Below are positions 26,601 through 41,600 of a stretch of DNA of 64,000 nucleotides, in pieces. Location of the stretch: contig NC_069135.1 in assembly GCF_026914265.1 (NCBI RefSeq), positions 10,824,887 through 10,888,886 on the forward strand. Reading direction: 5' to 3'. This DNA is from Mya arenaria. Its lineage: Eukaryota; Mollusca; Bivalvia; Myida; Myidae. The notes below the pieces were generated by a model. The model ran no database searches, was not told the DNA's origin, and saw nothing but the letters and a program-made list of their open reading frames with translations. Numbering within the stretch: position 1 is the stretch's first letter; each line of letters starts with the position of its first letter. Position numbers and translations under genes: made by a program.

Positions 26601-29600
26601 CACTGTTCAATGCACAGATAGTAGTTAAGCCTTAAAGTTTCCAAGTAGCAAATACAAATAGCCTAGACCCTGATCATGCCAGCTGATCCGTGTCTACACT
26701 GTTCACAGAGGCCAACAGTATTCAGCATGCTAAAGGTTAATCATGTTGTTCAATTAATGTCTAAGAAGTTCAGAAAGTAAAAGGTTTTGTTTTTGAGAAT
26801 AAAACCCTTGGAAAATGACATTTGATGTTATTTAACAAGTTGTTAAATGTTGAAAATGTCAAATAAGTCTATTTTTAGCAAGAGAAATTGTTAACAATAT
26901 TTCACTGAAATGTTTCGTTGTAATAACTGTGAAAAAGGTTGAGAGAAAGTCTGGAATTCGCAAAAAAACTTGGAAAAAGTCTTGGAAAAAGTCTGGTATT
27001 TTACTTGCAGAAAAATGTGGGAACCCTGTGTAAACAATTGCTTGTGAACATGATACAGTCTTCAGTTTTGATTGTATCTGATGAAACTTGTACATTATCT
27101 AGATATCCATTAGAGCTCGGTTCCTTTCAAAAACCAGCCAGATCCGCCCATGCATGCCTAGATTATGGCCCTTGAAAGTATAAAAAATGCTATTGTGTTA
27201 ACACTAGCTTGTGAACACGATACAGTCTTCCGTTTTGATTGTATCTCGATGAAACTTGTACAATATTTAGATATCCATTAGAGCTCAGTTCCTTTCGAAA
27301 ACCTGCCAGATCAGACCATGCATGCCTAGATTATGGGCATTGAAAGTATTAAAAAATCAGTTCGTCTGTAAACAATTGCTTGTGAACATGATATACAGTC
27401 TTCAGTTTTGATTGTATCTCGATGAAACTTGTAAAGTATTTAGATATCCATTAGAACTCGGTTCCTTTTGAAAACCAGCCAGATTTGCCCATGCATGCCT
27501 GGATAATGGGTCTTGAAGTATAAAAAAAGCTATTTTAAGCTATGTCTATTTTTAGGCAAGACTACATGAGCGAAGTCTATTTTTAGCCAAGTGTACATGT
27601 AAATTCGCAATTGCTTGTGAAGGTTTGTTCAAATTATGCCCCTGGGATCAACCCCCCCCACTGCCTTGGGTGTCACAATTTTCCTAGAGACTTATTTACT
27701 AAATATTTTCAAAATCATGAGTACAGTTTTAAAAGAAAATATTTCTTACCCTCGGATTACCTTTACCTGGCACATATTAAAATAGTTCATGCAACTAATC
27801 TGCTTACAACACTTCCTGTCCTCAGATGTTGAATGTGCAGCGTTTTCAGCTAACCAAAACACTAAAAGTGAACTATATATTTGTTGCCTATTACTCAAAC
27901 GTACATGCTCTGGATTGAAAATGACCACAAGAGCCATGCCAGTAGAGCATAGGCCCTTTTGGGCCTCTTGTTTTTCTTAATAACCTCTTAATTATTGATG
28001 ACATCAACTTTCAGCTACATACAATTAATCAAATAACAATATGATATTCTATGGCAAGTTACATAACTAATGAAAAATTGTTAGATTAATGTCCCTTTGT
28101 TATCAAAATTCAAACTTGAAAAGTAGGAATTCAGGGATTTTCTATCACACTCACGAGGCCGACTATCGGACTAATTTCCAAAGCAAAATGGAAGATATTT
28201 TTATACGATATTTTTTCCCAATCTTCAGAAAAAAATCCAACTCAAAAGTCTTTTTACCTGAACTGGTTCATTCAACATCCTAATAATTTATGTGATGTAA
28301 AGATTTGGGGATAATTGAATTCAGAAATCATCGATTTTTATCACATTCAGAGATCAGTATGAAATGTTATCTGGCATGATTTATTGCAATGGATATTTAC
28401 ACTCCAAGGATTGATATTTCCGCTGTTTTGGGTCTTTTGAAAGGGAAAAGAAACTAACATTTAATAATTTTCTCTTTCACAGGAGACTGAAAAGCTTTTT
28501 CTTTTAACTGTAAAATTTCCCAATTTCGGCTTATTTGCGACATAAATTTTCCCAAAATGTCAAGGGTCTTTTTTCCAAAATGGTAAGAAAAAGCCCTGGA
28601 ATTGAATGAGACTTGAAGCATCAGTGTTCCATAATGTGAAAGTGTTTGTAATACTCTGACGCAAGTGTTAACAATTGCCTCAATTAATATGAAACCAATT
28701 TTTTTTTTTGAAAGATCACTTTTTAGCAATAAGTTGAGTTTTAGCAATTTTCAGGAACCATTACTGTTGTCCATTGTTCCATGAAAAGACCCTGTTGGCA
28801 TAATGTGTATCAGGAAATGAATTAACTTTCATCAGGACTTTAAAAGCTATAGATGGAAGTGATTGAAACTTTAAGCATTAATTGATGCTGTTTATACACT
28901 CTAATAAAATCAAACATTGTGCAAGTTGATCCCTAAGTACAATTTTCTCTGATTTAAACAAGTATGCTGTAAAAGCATACAAGGTACAAATGATTTTTAT
29001 AAGAGATTGGTGGGTGGCAATTTGTAATCATTTGAAGAACCAGGATTTGATCCTATCACCATAGAACCCAAGCAGGTAGCAGGGTTCCTTCCTCTCATAT
29101 TGACACTTACCTTTAAACACAATGTTTGTTTATGAGCACCTTGCTTTAATTATATGATAAGCTTATGGTACTAAAACAGTGGTATAGAATAAATGACAAA
29201 ATGAAACATTTCAGTGTAAATGATCTGTGAGCAATATAATTTTTACATAGCCCAAATGGCAACTATCACATATTGCTGAGGAAAGATGTATACTGTTTGT
29301 TTTATACATAACATATTGTCCTGTACATTATCAGAATGAAGACAATTTGTACTTGTATTTACGAAGCATCTGAAGAGTTATTTATTTCATCAAAATCTTA
29401 ATATACAGATTCTCCTGATTTGTTTAAATCATGGACTGAAAATTTGTTTTAAGTTTCCTCATGAGAGTGAAATCCAACCTGCAATGAAGGGAATTAAGTA
29501 GGAAACTTTATTGAACTAAGCTGTAATGCTATTTATCTCTCTTTAGATGTGTCTTTCTATCGAAGCGCATTAGAAGTGTATGAAGTATATTAGAAATGGA

Positions 29601-32600
29601 CTGTAGATTGGATGAAACTATTATAAGCAATAGTCACTATTTGGTCACTATTAACTAATAGTATTGGTCACTATTAACTAATAGTATTGGTCATAAGGCC
29701 TAAAAATACCTTTGGTTCAGGTTACCCTACCTTACCTACGAAAGAGGCGCCGACAATACTGTGTTTTAGCATATAGATGAAAATAACGTTCCTATATAAC
29801 CAAATATTTTATTTTTTAAAAAACCTACCTACCCTACCTGTTTTTGAAAAGAATGTAACTTTAACCAAACCATTTTTTGGGCCTTATCTATTCATAGTAT
29901 TGGACACTTTCAACTTAAGGCATTGCTCACTCTCTACTCAAAATATTGGTCACTATCTACTACAATCATTGGTCACTATCTACTAAAAGTATTTATCATA
30001 CTCTTGTAGCTAGTACTAAAGTAACTATTTACTCAAAATATTGATCAAGTGTTGTTCACTATCTACTTAGTGCATTGTTCAATATTTACTAAACTAATTG
30101 ATCACCTTTTACTAAAAGCATTGGTTACTATCATCTTAAAGCATTGGTCATTATCTGGTAATTACTAAAACATTGGTCACTATCTACTAAAAGTATTGGA
30201 CTCTTTCTGGTCAATATCTACAAGAAGTAATCTACTAAAAGCTTAAGTCACTTTCTTTTAAAAGTAATGGTCATTACTCACTAACTACTAAAAGTGTTGG
30301 TCACTATCTACTTAAAGCATAAGTTAAAGCATTGGTCATTTTCTACTTAAAAGTACTCTCTATTTAGAACATTGATGACAGTATTCTTAGAGTATTGATC
30401 ACTATCAGGTTACTATCGAACAATGTTTTGTTCGCTATCAATTAAACGCATTGGTCCCAGGTCACTGTCTCCTAAAATATTGACCCCTATCTACTCAAAG
30501 CTTTGACGACCTTCGACTTAAAGCATTGGTCTCTATCCACTAAACTCATTGTTTTATATGCACTTAAAGCATTGCTTACTATCTTCTCAAAGATGGTCAC
30601 TTTCAACTAAAAGCACTGGCTACTACCTATTTACAATAATGGTTTATAACTGCTTCAAAATGGTCACTATCAACTAAAAGCACTGGCTACTACCTATTTA
30701 CAATAATGGTTTATAACTGCTTCAAAATGGTCACTTTCAACTAAAAGCACTGGCTACTACCTATTTACAATAATGGTTTATAACTGCTTCAAAATGGTCA
30801 CTTTCAACTAAAAGCACTGGCTACTACCTATTTACAATAATGGTTTATAACTGCTTCAAAATGGTCACTATCAACTAAAAGCATGGGCTACTATCTACTT
30901 ATAGAATTGGCTTATATGAAATAAAAGCATGGGCTACTATCTACTTACATAATTGGTTTATACCTGCTTTCAGATGGTCACTATCTGCTGAAACCATTGG
31001 TCATTTTCTATTTAAAGCGTTGGTCAATTGGTCACTATCTCCTGAACGTATTTGTCACTTTCTACTTAAAGCATTTGTCACTTTCTACAAAATGTATAGG
31101 TTACTATCGACTAAAAGCACTGGTATCTTCTTTAGTATTTACTATCTTATAAAAGTATATTTCAAAATATTGGTCCCTATCAACTTATTAAAAGCATGGG
31201 CCGCCATCTACTATCAGGTTGCCATCTAAGCGTTGGTCTTAGAAACAAGAAGACTTCATAATAATATTTAAGTTACACTAACACTGAGCAAAATACCTCT
31301 GTTGCAAATCAACAACAGCAGGACTGGACACCTTGTGATCACTTGGTAATTTCATTTTTGTTCAAATAAAGGAAATGGAATCATTTACATTGATATAATT
31401 AAGATTACATATCAATGCTTATTTAAATAAAATTAACTTCTCGATCATATTCACATTTCGGTACTATGCATATCTGTTTTTCATCTGTTCTAGTGTCTTT
31501 GTTTTGTTATATTAGTCTAAAATAATCCGATTATGGAAATTTTCTATGCTCTTTAGTTTTGCTTGGACAGGTTTTCTTTTCAGCGATTTCCTTTTCTCAT
31601 TATGGTCCCAATGCCAAAAGTTAGTTATTTCCAAATGTTAAATAACTTCCCATTCTGAAATTATATTGGAAGAAGTGTTATTATTTCATCAAAACGTAAA
31701 TGCTAATGCTGTGGAAGCTACTGAGTTGACAGTAGTGTTTGAGCCAAGCAATACTAGTATGTTTTAATAAAGGGGTAATTATGAAATGATTCACTTTATA
31801 CCAAATATTTTGAGGAAATAAGTTTCATTGTATTTTAAAAATATAATAAAATCTTCATGGGCAAGCCCTGCAGCATAAGGCTTGTAACTGATTTCAGGCT
31901 ACAGACTACTTTTTTCCCTATATATTTCAATGTAACAACTTCAGACTGACAATAAAGCTATTTAAAGCGTTTACATATATGATTACCATATATCTTACAA
32001 TTCATTTCAAAGCCAATTGATTTAAGATATGTCATGTTTTTCCTAAGAAAGTTCAAGCAATTTAGCAAGTTAGCAACATTTTAATCAAGCAGAAAATATG
32101 TCTGAGATGTTATCTTATTTTACTATATCATTGAATTTATCTGGTCTGAATCTAAAGTATAGCAATGATTGAATGATTAAGCTAGACTTACCTTTAAAGA
32201 ATGGAAGGCGACGGTTGATCATAATTTCATCCAACACAAAATTTTCGTGTTGGATGAAATTAATACTTTGCATTACTCAGATTGTAAACCTAAAGTAGCA
32301 TTCTGGTTCTTAGATATACAGAGTGCATCCTGGACCACATCCAGGCACTTGGCAGTTAGTTGTAACGTACATTCAGAATGATTTACTAGTTTATACCTTG
32401 ATTCACACCATTTTTATTACACGTGTGTTCTATTAAAACAGATAGTAGCAGGTAATGAATGTAATTGATGCATTAGCTACACAATTATTTTTAGTTAAAA
32501 TACTGGTACAGAGATGATTTCAGAATGATTTATTCTTGTTTACCTTATTTTATTTTACACATCATTTATTACTTGTGTGTTAGATTATATGTTCTTATTG

Positions 32601-35600
32601 TTTAACGATTTTAATGAATCAGACATTTTTTTTTCATCTTGCCGAGTTATGTCTGTGAAGAATAATCCCTTGGCTCCGGAATAAAGTCCCCCCCCCCTTT
32701 GTTCTTAGCAATGCAGCATGCTAGAAACATCTTAAAAGCAAGCTCAGTCATTAATATCGGTCTTTATTAGAGCTGTTTACAGTCCGGAATAGGGTAATAA
32801 ATAGGCATTTAAATGGTCTGATGGCTGTGATATATATTGCCAATGTTTGCATTATTTAATGTTCCCCGCAGGTAACGGGGAAGCTGATAAACACCAACAT
32901 CTGTGAAGGTGTTTCTCCGCATTGGAACTATTACAAACGAGCAGGAAAACAATTGCTACTTCAGAGTATGAGGCATTTCTTTATCACAAGTTGTTATATC
33001 GTTCAAGATGAATAGCATGAGGATTTACCAATGGCAGGGAAACTCATAATGGCTTTTCCAGTTTGTTTTCTTGATATACTGTGTCAGGGAGTTTGACTTG
33101 AGCTAAATATCAATTTTGCGTTTCAATGGCTTCAATAGAACTTGATATAAACTGAAATTCATATAAACTGTGTTTATGATAGTGTAAGGGTTTAAAGTGA
33201 CATATATGATATAATAAATGCCACTTCACGCACTTTTACAAATGTGCCTCAGTGCAAAGCTGTCTTTTATATCCATACTCAAATTATTATTAATTATCAT
33301 ATTATATCATGTTTCATGTCTGTCATATTTAGACAGATAACTGTTCTCATGTAATGACAGTTGTATGTTACACTATGATAGACAAGACAGTAAATTTGGA
33401 CTTAAAACTTTTTGAAATTATTCGTTTATTGGTTCCACTCTTGTAACAAACGCGTTGAAGTGTTATTTCGTGGACTAGTATATAAGTGACAGAAACTTGG
33501 TATCGAATATTTTAAAGCTTTGCCCATAATATTTGTTATTGAACATCACTAATTTTCGAACAGCTTGCAAATGTTTTAATTTAATGAAAATTTACCCCAG
33601 ATCATACATAAGTGATATATGAACATGGCGATAAACTGAGCTAATTAATTTAGCTTCAATTTTGAAATTAAAATCATGGCTGTTTCAGAGTCTGTTACAG
33701 ACTTCGATGAATAATTCATAAACATTATATTATATAATTTCTCCAGAGACCCACACAGTATTCATAGTTCGACACAGACCACTGATTTTATCTTGTCACG
33801 GGTTTATTTCAATAAAGTTGTGTTACTGACATTTACAATAGTGGTGGAGATTTGATTGTAAATTCTGGTACACTATATCAATATTATTATTTCAGATTAT
33901 TGTATTTTCATAACCGCTAAGCACGAGAAACGATGAAATATTGAAATTACCCGTACACTCACAATACATTATTACGTCAAATCAATAGGCCATCTGCAGC
34001 TGCTTGTCCTGCCTAATGCTACAGGAGAATAGGTGTGTAAATGTTATTTAAGTTCCATTATTCCCATTCAATCACGTTATATGAAATGCCATAGGGAAAT
34101 AATTTCGAGCAATAATGACCTGACATTACATTGTTTGCAGCAGAATGTATTTCATTTCCTGATATTCTAAAAGTATGTGTTTTTCATTTGTCCATTTCAC
34201 ACAACTGAGGAATTAATTATAGTGATTTAACAGAAAAAAACACTTGCGCCCATCAAATAAAGTCAGCGTTGTATGAACAACATGTGTAACTTCATAGTTT
34301 GTGTTATATATTTTTATCATTTTATTTGTTATTACAGTTGATGATTAATATTAAGAAGCAATTTTTAGAAGCTGTAAATGGTTTAACTGTCATGAAAATC
34401 AAGGGTAGTATAAAACGTGAAGAAGAAATATATACATTGTTTTCTAGATACACAGCTTCGGTTGCGTGTTTAAGTGTTTTTATAGTCACTCCTCAAGTGT
34501 ACCTTGTTCGTTTCAGAACATTTTATATATCCATGTCAATAGTTCATTAATATTCATCGAAGTTGGATTTGCTTGTATGTGTGGAAAGAAGCGATGTTTT
34601 GGAAGAGCAGAGAGGTGTTGAGAGCGGATTGTACACGTTCTGAAGCGGAATGTGTATCCCCTCTGGCTCGTCCCCTGCCCCATATGGCAACTCATAATCC
34701 TTGTGGATACGAAACTTGCGCACTAGTGTCACCATACACGCGATTGCCATGGTTATTCCAAGAGCTGTACACACACCTGCTATAATTTGCTCGCTCACTA
34801 TTTTCTTTATTGCACTTTGGTATAGATATTTGCTCTTGGTTGCAAACGTCTCACAGTCTACTTTGTAATATTCAGTATCGTATACATAGACTAGACAAAA
34901 CTCATAGTTAGTGCCTGGCTTAAGATGCGTCACCTTGTAACTCCTGTACTGGGGATCAAGGGGTAAAATTCTGTATGATGACTGAGTTTGATTGTCTACT
35001 CCCTTAATTTCCTTATAATGCAGCTGATAGTCTGAGATCATTGAGTTGTGTTGGGTTCCATTCCATGTGAGAGAAATATAGTCGACCGAGAGATTCAGCA
35101 GCACGAGCCTCACGGGCTTGTTTGTGACGGTGACCTTTGTGGAGCTGATGTCAAACCCTACTTCATTCCTCGCTTTACACTCATACGTACCACTGTCTTC
35201 AACACTGAGAAAGCGAACAACTAAATTATACTTGTCTATGATTTCTATTTTTCTACTGGATGTACTGTTTGAGATTTCTGATCCATTAGGCAATAGCCAT
35301 ATCAGCTGTGGTGAAGGAATACCATATGAGTGGCATTCAAGCCGGAGCTCCTCGCCTAGACCAAGTGTGTAATTCTCGTGAAATGACGGAAGTGTCACTG
35401 GAGCACATACTCTTGAAAACTGACTCTCGTCAACTTCAGGTAATGACAAGCCAGTGACATTTATAGGGTAAGCACATTTGATGAAGTTTGGATGACTAAA
35501 AAAAGGCTTACTAAAATTATGTTCTTTAGCCTCCTCCACTAGGTCCCGGATCCAGAGAGCGTTGCAATCACAGCGGACGGGATTGTGATACAGGTGGACA

Positions 35601-38600
35601 TCCTGGAGGCTTGGAACGGATTGAGGCAGTCCCGAGGGAAGTACCGACAACCTATTGTTATGGAAGTACAGGGTCTTGAGCTTGGGGACGTTTTTGAATG
35701 CATTCCCATCTATGAACATAAGCTTTGGATTGTCGTGCATCTCCAGATTGGTTAGATATTGCATGTTTTGAAACGAAAACTTTTCCACAACTGTCAACTC
35801 GTTCATAAAGCTAAGAGTGAGAGAAATTACACTGATGTTGTTGAAATCTCCAGGATGCAATTTATGTATTAGGTTTCCATTCAATGAAACTTTCTTCAGT
35901 AAATAAGTTGATTGCAGTTGTATTGTTGGCACAAATTGTAGGCAATTGGTACCCAGATCCAGTACAAATAGGCTTTTCAAAACATTGAATGCAGAGTGTC
36001 CAATTCTTCTGATTTTGTTATTTGATAAATTAAGTAAATTGAGGTTTTCGAGATTTTGAAATGAGTTCATTTCTATTTGCACAATTTCATTATGAGATAA
36101 ATCGAGTTCTCGTAATTCATACATGGAAGAAAACCATGTGGAAGTAACAGTTTTCAGGTGATTATGTGATAAGTCTAATGATTTCAGGTTTTTCAAACCC
36201 AAAAGACTTTCTGAATACATATTTTCTAGGTCATTAAAACTCAGATCAAATGTTAGTAAATGATCCAATTTGTTGAATGTATCATTTGGTACAGTTTTAA
36301 GTGAATTTCTTTTTAAGTTCAAATATTTCAATTGAGGATATTGAGCAAAAAATCGAATACCGCTAATACTTTCCAATGAACTATTTGACATATCTAAATA
36401 TAATAGAGAATCTGATTTTGACAATAATTTAATTGTTCCAAAACTATTATTGGCGATGAAGAACACTTCGGTGTTTTCTGGCAGGCTTGAAGGAGGTGAT
36501 GTTAATTGTTCCCCAGAGCAGTCCACAGTGTAAAGAAACTTGTTTGATGGAATATTGTGGCGAGCGAGGGAGAGCTGTCTTTTATCACATGTACACTTCC
36601 TCGGACACTGGCTTGTAAACCACGACCTTGAACTTGAATCGTTCCCAACAATGTTGTCTTTTGCAGCAACACCCGTGATACCGGTAAACGTTATGGCACA
36701 CATGTATCCTAAGATCGTGAGAAGGTACATTTGCACTTCCATAATTACTTTAATAAATCCCACTGGATATGTATTTGTTGAACCATTTTGAATATTTCCT
36801 TCTCCTACAAGTATATGACTGGCACCATTATTATCAACTGAATGTCTGTTTCCCTAATCATTGACTCACTATTGCTCCAATCCCATAATGTTAAGGAAAT
36901 AAATTCATTCGCTTTTTGTAATCAGATGCGTTAAAAAGGAACATTTTCCGTGCACTGTTAATTCCCGGTATTTTCAAGGTCTGGTTCTCGCAAAACAGGT
37001 TCTCTGTAAATTCCTGCTAGGCCCTGGAAAAAAAAGATATGGAACATTTAATTAATTTCCATTGTTTCTATCAGATATATTACTGTACAGCTCATTTTGT
37101 TTGTAATTGTTGGAATGATGCCATATGATGGTCTTGTAATTTTAATGAGTGAACCGTTCTCAGCATCATTTTATGACAACAAATTCCAGTTGAAAATTGC
37201 GCGTGCATGATCAAAATTCTAGGAGAAGTATGGTCAATGTTTTGTAGCCTTTTCAGAGCTGGTATACAATCTGTTATAAGTTGAAACTTGAAACATTCTA
37301 TGTCTTAATCTTGGTGTCGAATTCTTACGAGCTAAGAAAAGTTAAATGGTGTCATAATAATAATTTCGTTGCCCATCTGCTATCTTGTAAGGGTTTTATA
37401 ATTAAATTTTGGTTTTACATATCTGCAACTGCTATTTTAGTAACTGCACTTCATAGATGTTTTAGATGTTGGTTGTGGTTGTTATTATAATTTCAAAGTA
37501 TCATTTAACCCAAATCTAATTAAATTTATGTGTATTCGTGATAATTGATAGATTTATACTGAATTCTTGTTCCCTTATTGTGATATAATTTTGAGCCGGG
37601 GAGATTTTAAAGATGGTTTCTTTAAAAGTGACACTATTATTCAAAATCGAAATTAACACTTGTATAACAAATATAGATGTTGACTGATAAACCTTTAACT
37701 ACTTACTGAATAATACATTTATCGATAATATGAATTACTGATAACAACATTGTAACCGTGCATTTAATAGCTGAAAAGGCAACAATATTAAATCGTTGGT
37801 GAATGCTAGAAGATTTACTGCGATCTACTATCATCTCATATGGTAGAAATACCGTGTTTTCTGCGCCTTTCTTTCAAATTAAACTCGTTATCCTTCATAA
37901 GAATCATTGTTTTCGACTTTTATTTATCCTTTTTGGTATATTAAAACTATTACATTAATTGTGGTAAATCGTTTTTTGGGAGTTAGAGTGCATCTTTAAA
38001 TAAGATGTTTTATATGTAGAATAGAAGGTAACCGATTTTGAAATTATTTTGAGTTCATCTTTTTCTTTGTTATTATTTGTTTCTTAAAAGTATGTGAAAT
38101 GTGTACTCTATACAATATGTTAGTTTCTAGCTTTAGTGAACCTTTTGAAAGTGATCCGTTTCATCCGATTGGTATTCGCCTTATGTATCAGTAACACACA
38201 GAAGGTATTGTTTCTATATCTCTTTGCAAGCTTTATTTACAACGTGCATTTAAAGAAGTCTAGAACACAACACCTACTCTTTGGGTAAAAATAAAACGCT
38301 TGAATCTTAATAAAAAAACATGATATTATTTTAATCGTTATTCGTCCAATACAATACAACAAACGTTTTGATGAGTATACGAAATACGTTTTAGGACCCC
38401 TTTGACAGGAAAGTATTTCTTAGACATTCTACTGCTTGTGTTTGAACGCAATAATATATTTTGTAATTCTTTTATTAAACTTGCTAATAACAGTCAAACC
38501 ACTGCATTTATCAAGTCTGCTGAAACTATGATCACGCGTTTACTATGTTTCTTAATAGTTCTTACACAAGTTATATATTTGTTCAAGTCTTACCATATTA

Positions 38601-41600
38601 CGCAGATGTTGAAATTTCTTCTGTTTTGTGAAAGTTTAATATCAATTTATACTTTTTTCTCTTTCTGTGTTTGAATTTATTAATTCTGTTGTATTTTAGC
38701 GTTGTAGTTATTTCCTTCTTTCTGTGTTATTCCTTTCCAATTATTCCAATATGATATAATCCAAAAACAAACAATTAATTCATCATTGTGGGTAAAGCAT
38801 AGCGTAACACTTTCCTGCTGCTAAAACGTATTTCCAGAGCATCGATATTGCATTGAGTTATCAGTTCCATCCGTTAATCTATAAATTGTTCACTAAATGT
38901 TTGCACTACCCTTGAAATATCAAGATATCCTCGTTCATGCGGCAGCATCTTTCTCTGTCGGCAATGTTTTCAATACAATACAGCTCTCGACAATATTCAG
39001 TCTAAAAGATATGTTTTGTTTGCTCACATTTGTTATTGGAACTCCACTAGTTCGTATTCCTATTGGCCAAGATGGAAAGAGTACTTGGGTTTAGAAGTGT
39101 CAGTCAGTATATATTGAATCATATATTTTGTGCTACAGATGACTTGGTTTCTTGACAAATGGTCGATGTTAAGGAACCCTTATTTAATTTCCTAGAGTAA
39201 ACGCTTCCAGAAGCGATGTATAGAAAACATATTTTGTCTGAAAAATAGTAAGAACATTATTTAAGTTTGATTATATTGTTAAGTTGGCCAACCAGCACTG
39301 GAACAATCCATCTTATATATCGACTTCTAACATCCCAATTGAAATTACTATTAAATGGTAATGTCTAGACTTTTTAAGCTACAAAATTTCCATTGGTTAT
39401 GTTTAATGTCTATTAAATGTCCTCCATACTGGAACTTATTTATACTATCCACGTTTTAAACGATTTATGGGTGTTTGTTCAAATAAAATGAAAATAGTAA
39501 TTTGTTCTCACTTTTAGAGCCAAATATTTAGCATAATCACTTATAACCATTCAAAACCATGTTTTCACTTCATTAGAGACTAAGAGCCAAATCCATTCTC
39601 AGACGGAAAAAGCAGGAATTTAATGTCTCTATCAAGTACTGTTCTGTTAACATGGGAAATTTAATGTCACTTCTAACGATACGAAGATTAGGAAACAAAA
39701 GAAGCAGAAAGTGTGATTAGATTTTCCCTGAGATCTGTAATAAAAGTTACACTTTTTCCTTTATTGGTTATCAATATTTAAACAGCCGTGAATTAAAATG
39801 AAGCTGGTTTCTTTTCGATAGCTGTTGCCTTTGTTAGGTTCAGAAATTGCTCTTTATAGTTGTTCTGAATAAATTGAAGTAATGCGAACTCTGCTGTCAA
39901 GCATTTCTAGGCATTATACTTATGTATAACATTTATAGTTAAATCGAATTGGGATGATCTATTAGTGTCTTCATATGTATGAAATGTACAGGTTTATAGC
40001 ATGCTTTTACAAATGTGTTAGTACTTCCTGCTCTAAATATTTTGTCATCGTATTGCCTTTTCAATTTACACACATATGCGGCTTTTGATTAAAAATAAAC
40101 GAGGTTTACGCTCCTGTGCCTTTCCCCGTTATATTTTACTAGTCACTAGAAAAAACATTAAATCAAATTTACAAAAGAAGAATATCTTACCATCCATAAA
40201 ACAAATCACAAGGTAAGATTGCAGTTCCAAGCACTGTTGCTATATATTCCATTGCATGCGTACTGATAGATGCTGTGTATTGTTGCCAAATGATTAGAAA
40301 TGTGTAAAGAAACACTTTGAAGATGCACTGTTCATCGGGAACGTTTTGCAAGTAAAATGAGCAATAAAGACAGAGCATCTGTTATCAATAAATGCTAAGG
40401 CGAAGCATTTGCAACATTTCTTTACAGATGCTATATACTACAACATCAACTGGATATTTGAAAACTCCATGCATATTGAAAAAAGAGGAATCGCACTAGA
40501 AAAACCTTTCAAGAGCGTTCATTGTAAACCATTGTAATCAAACATATTTAAATGATACTTGGTACACGAGTTGTCAGAGACAATATGCACACGGGCTAGC
40601 TTCTATGGTTGTGGAGCGTTGCTGGTTATCGGACTGAAAGGAAAACAATTCTTTTCAAGGACATGTTACATCAGTTCATTAGTCAGTCCAACTATTATTA
40701 AACCACGATTTCATTTTACAAATGTCTTACTTCATATAAGGGACGTACACACTGCGGTCTTATTTGTAAGGGGACGTATAGTTTATTGTGATGCAATTAC
40801 CATTGCGGTCAATGGAGTCGATCAAATATATGCTGTATACTTTATCCATTTGGATATGTTTATGTATCCAAAGGATATCTCTTACAGAATGTATTCACTT
40901 AATAAGTTTTGTTAGTAATCTAAAGAAATCCCGAAACACTGAACATTTGTTTGTGTCCTCTAAATTCTGTGGTGAGATTGGGCAGTTGTGATATATTACC
41001 AATGGTAACGATTCTATTACCAGGCGTTGACCCATGTCTGGGCACTGCCCATCTGAGAACGCCATTGGATACATGGTCACCGGTCAAGTCATTCTCGTAG
41101 ACGTGTGCCTTACAGTTGCTGATTTATCATAGTCTTGTTTGATCATGTACGATTTTCCTTTGTTACCTCATATAATGACCTTCAACTTGTGTAATATTTC
41201 ATTTTGATTTGTGGCGTTTATTATTTTAAATGTTAGGGAACATCTTATTAACAACTCTGAAAGGTTATGATTTCCTGTCCTGATTCTTGGTTCCATTGAA
41301 AGCCCTTTTCCTTTAATGTAATCTATACATGAAATGAGTTGCTATATTGTTTTCTAGTGTTTGATTTTGAATAAGTCTCCTTAGCTCAATACCAACACAA
41401 TTGACAATTCAGGATCTGAACAATGTTGATAAAGCTCTACAGATACAACGGTCATTAATTAAGCTGAAAACTGTTGGGTAATCGATAGCAATTATTATGT
41501 CATTCGCATTTTCATTTGTATTGTTCACTAGCTGTGTGGATTATTGATACAGTTTATATCACGTTACCTTTATTGTTCAATACACGATATAAAAACTGTC

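Noticed and set aside
36742..36763. Seven extra N-terminal residues on the LRRN protein
   Set aside because: The extension would begin at GTG; the first in-frame ATG is at 36742, directly before a good signal peptide.
38897..39094. A 65-codon open frame kept at the same length in the duplicate (55078-55275), suggesting a conserved small protein
   Set aside because: My codon-by-codon comparison finds about 5 synonymous and about 14 amino-acid-changing differences, roughly the ratio expected without selection. It is open by chance in young duplicate DNA.
40559..40915. 118-codon open frame as a gene
   Set aside because: The corresponding region of the duplicate (about 56525-56850) is broken, no splice partners are evident, and the content matches no family I know.
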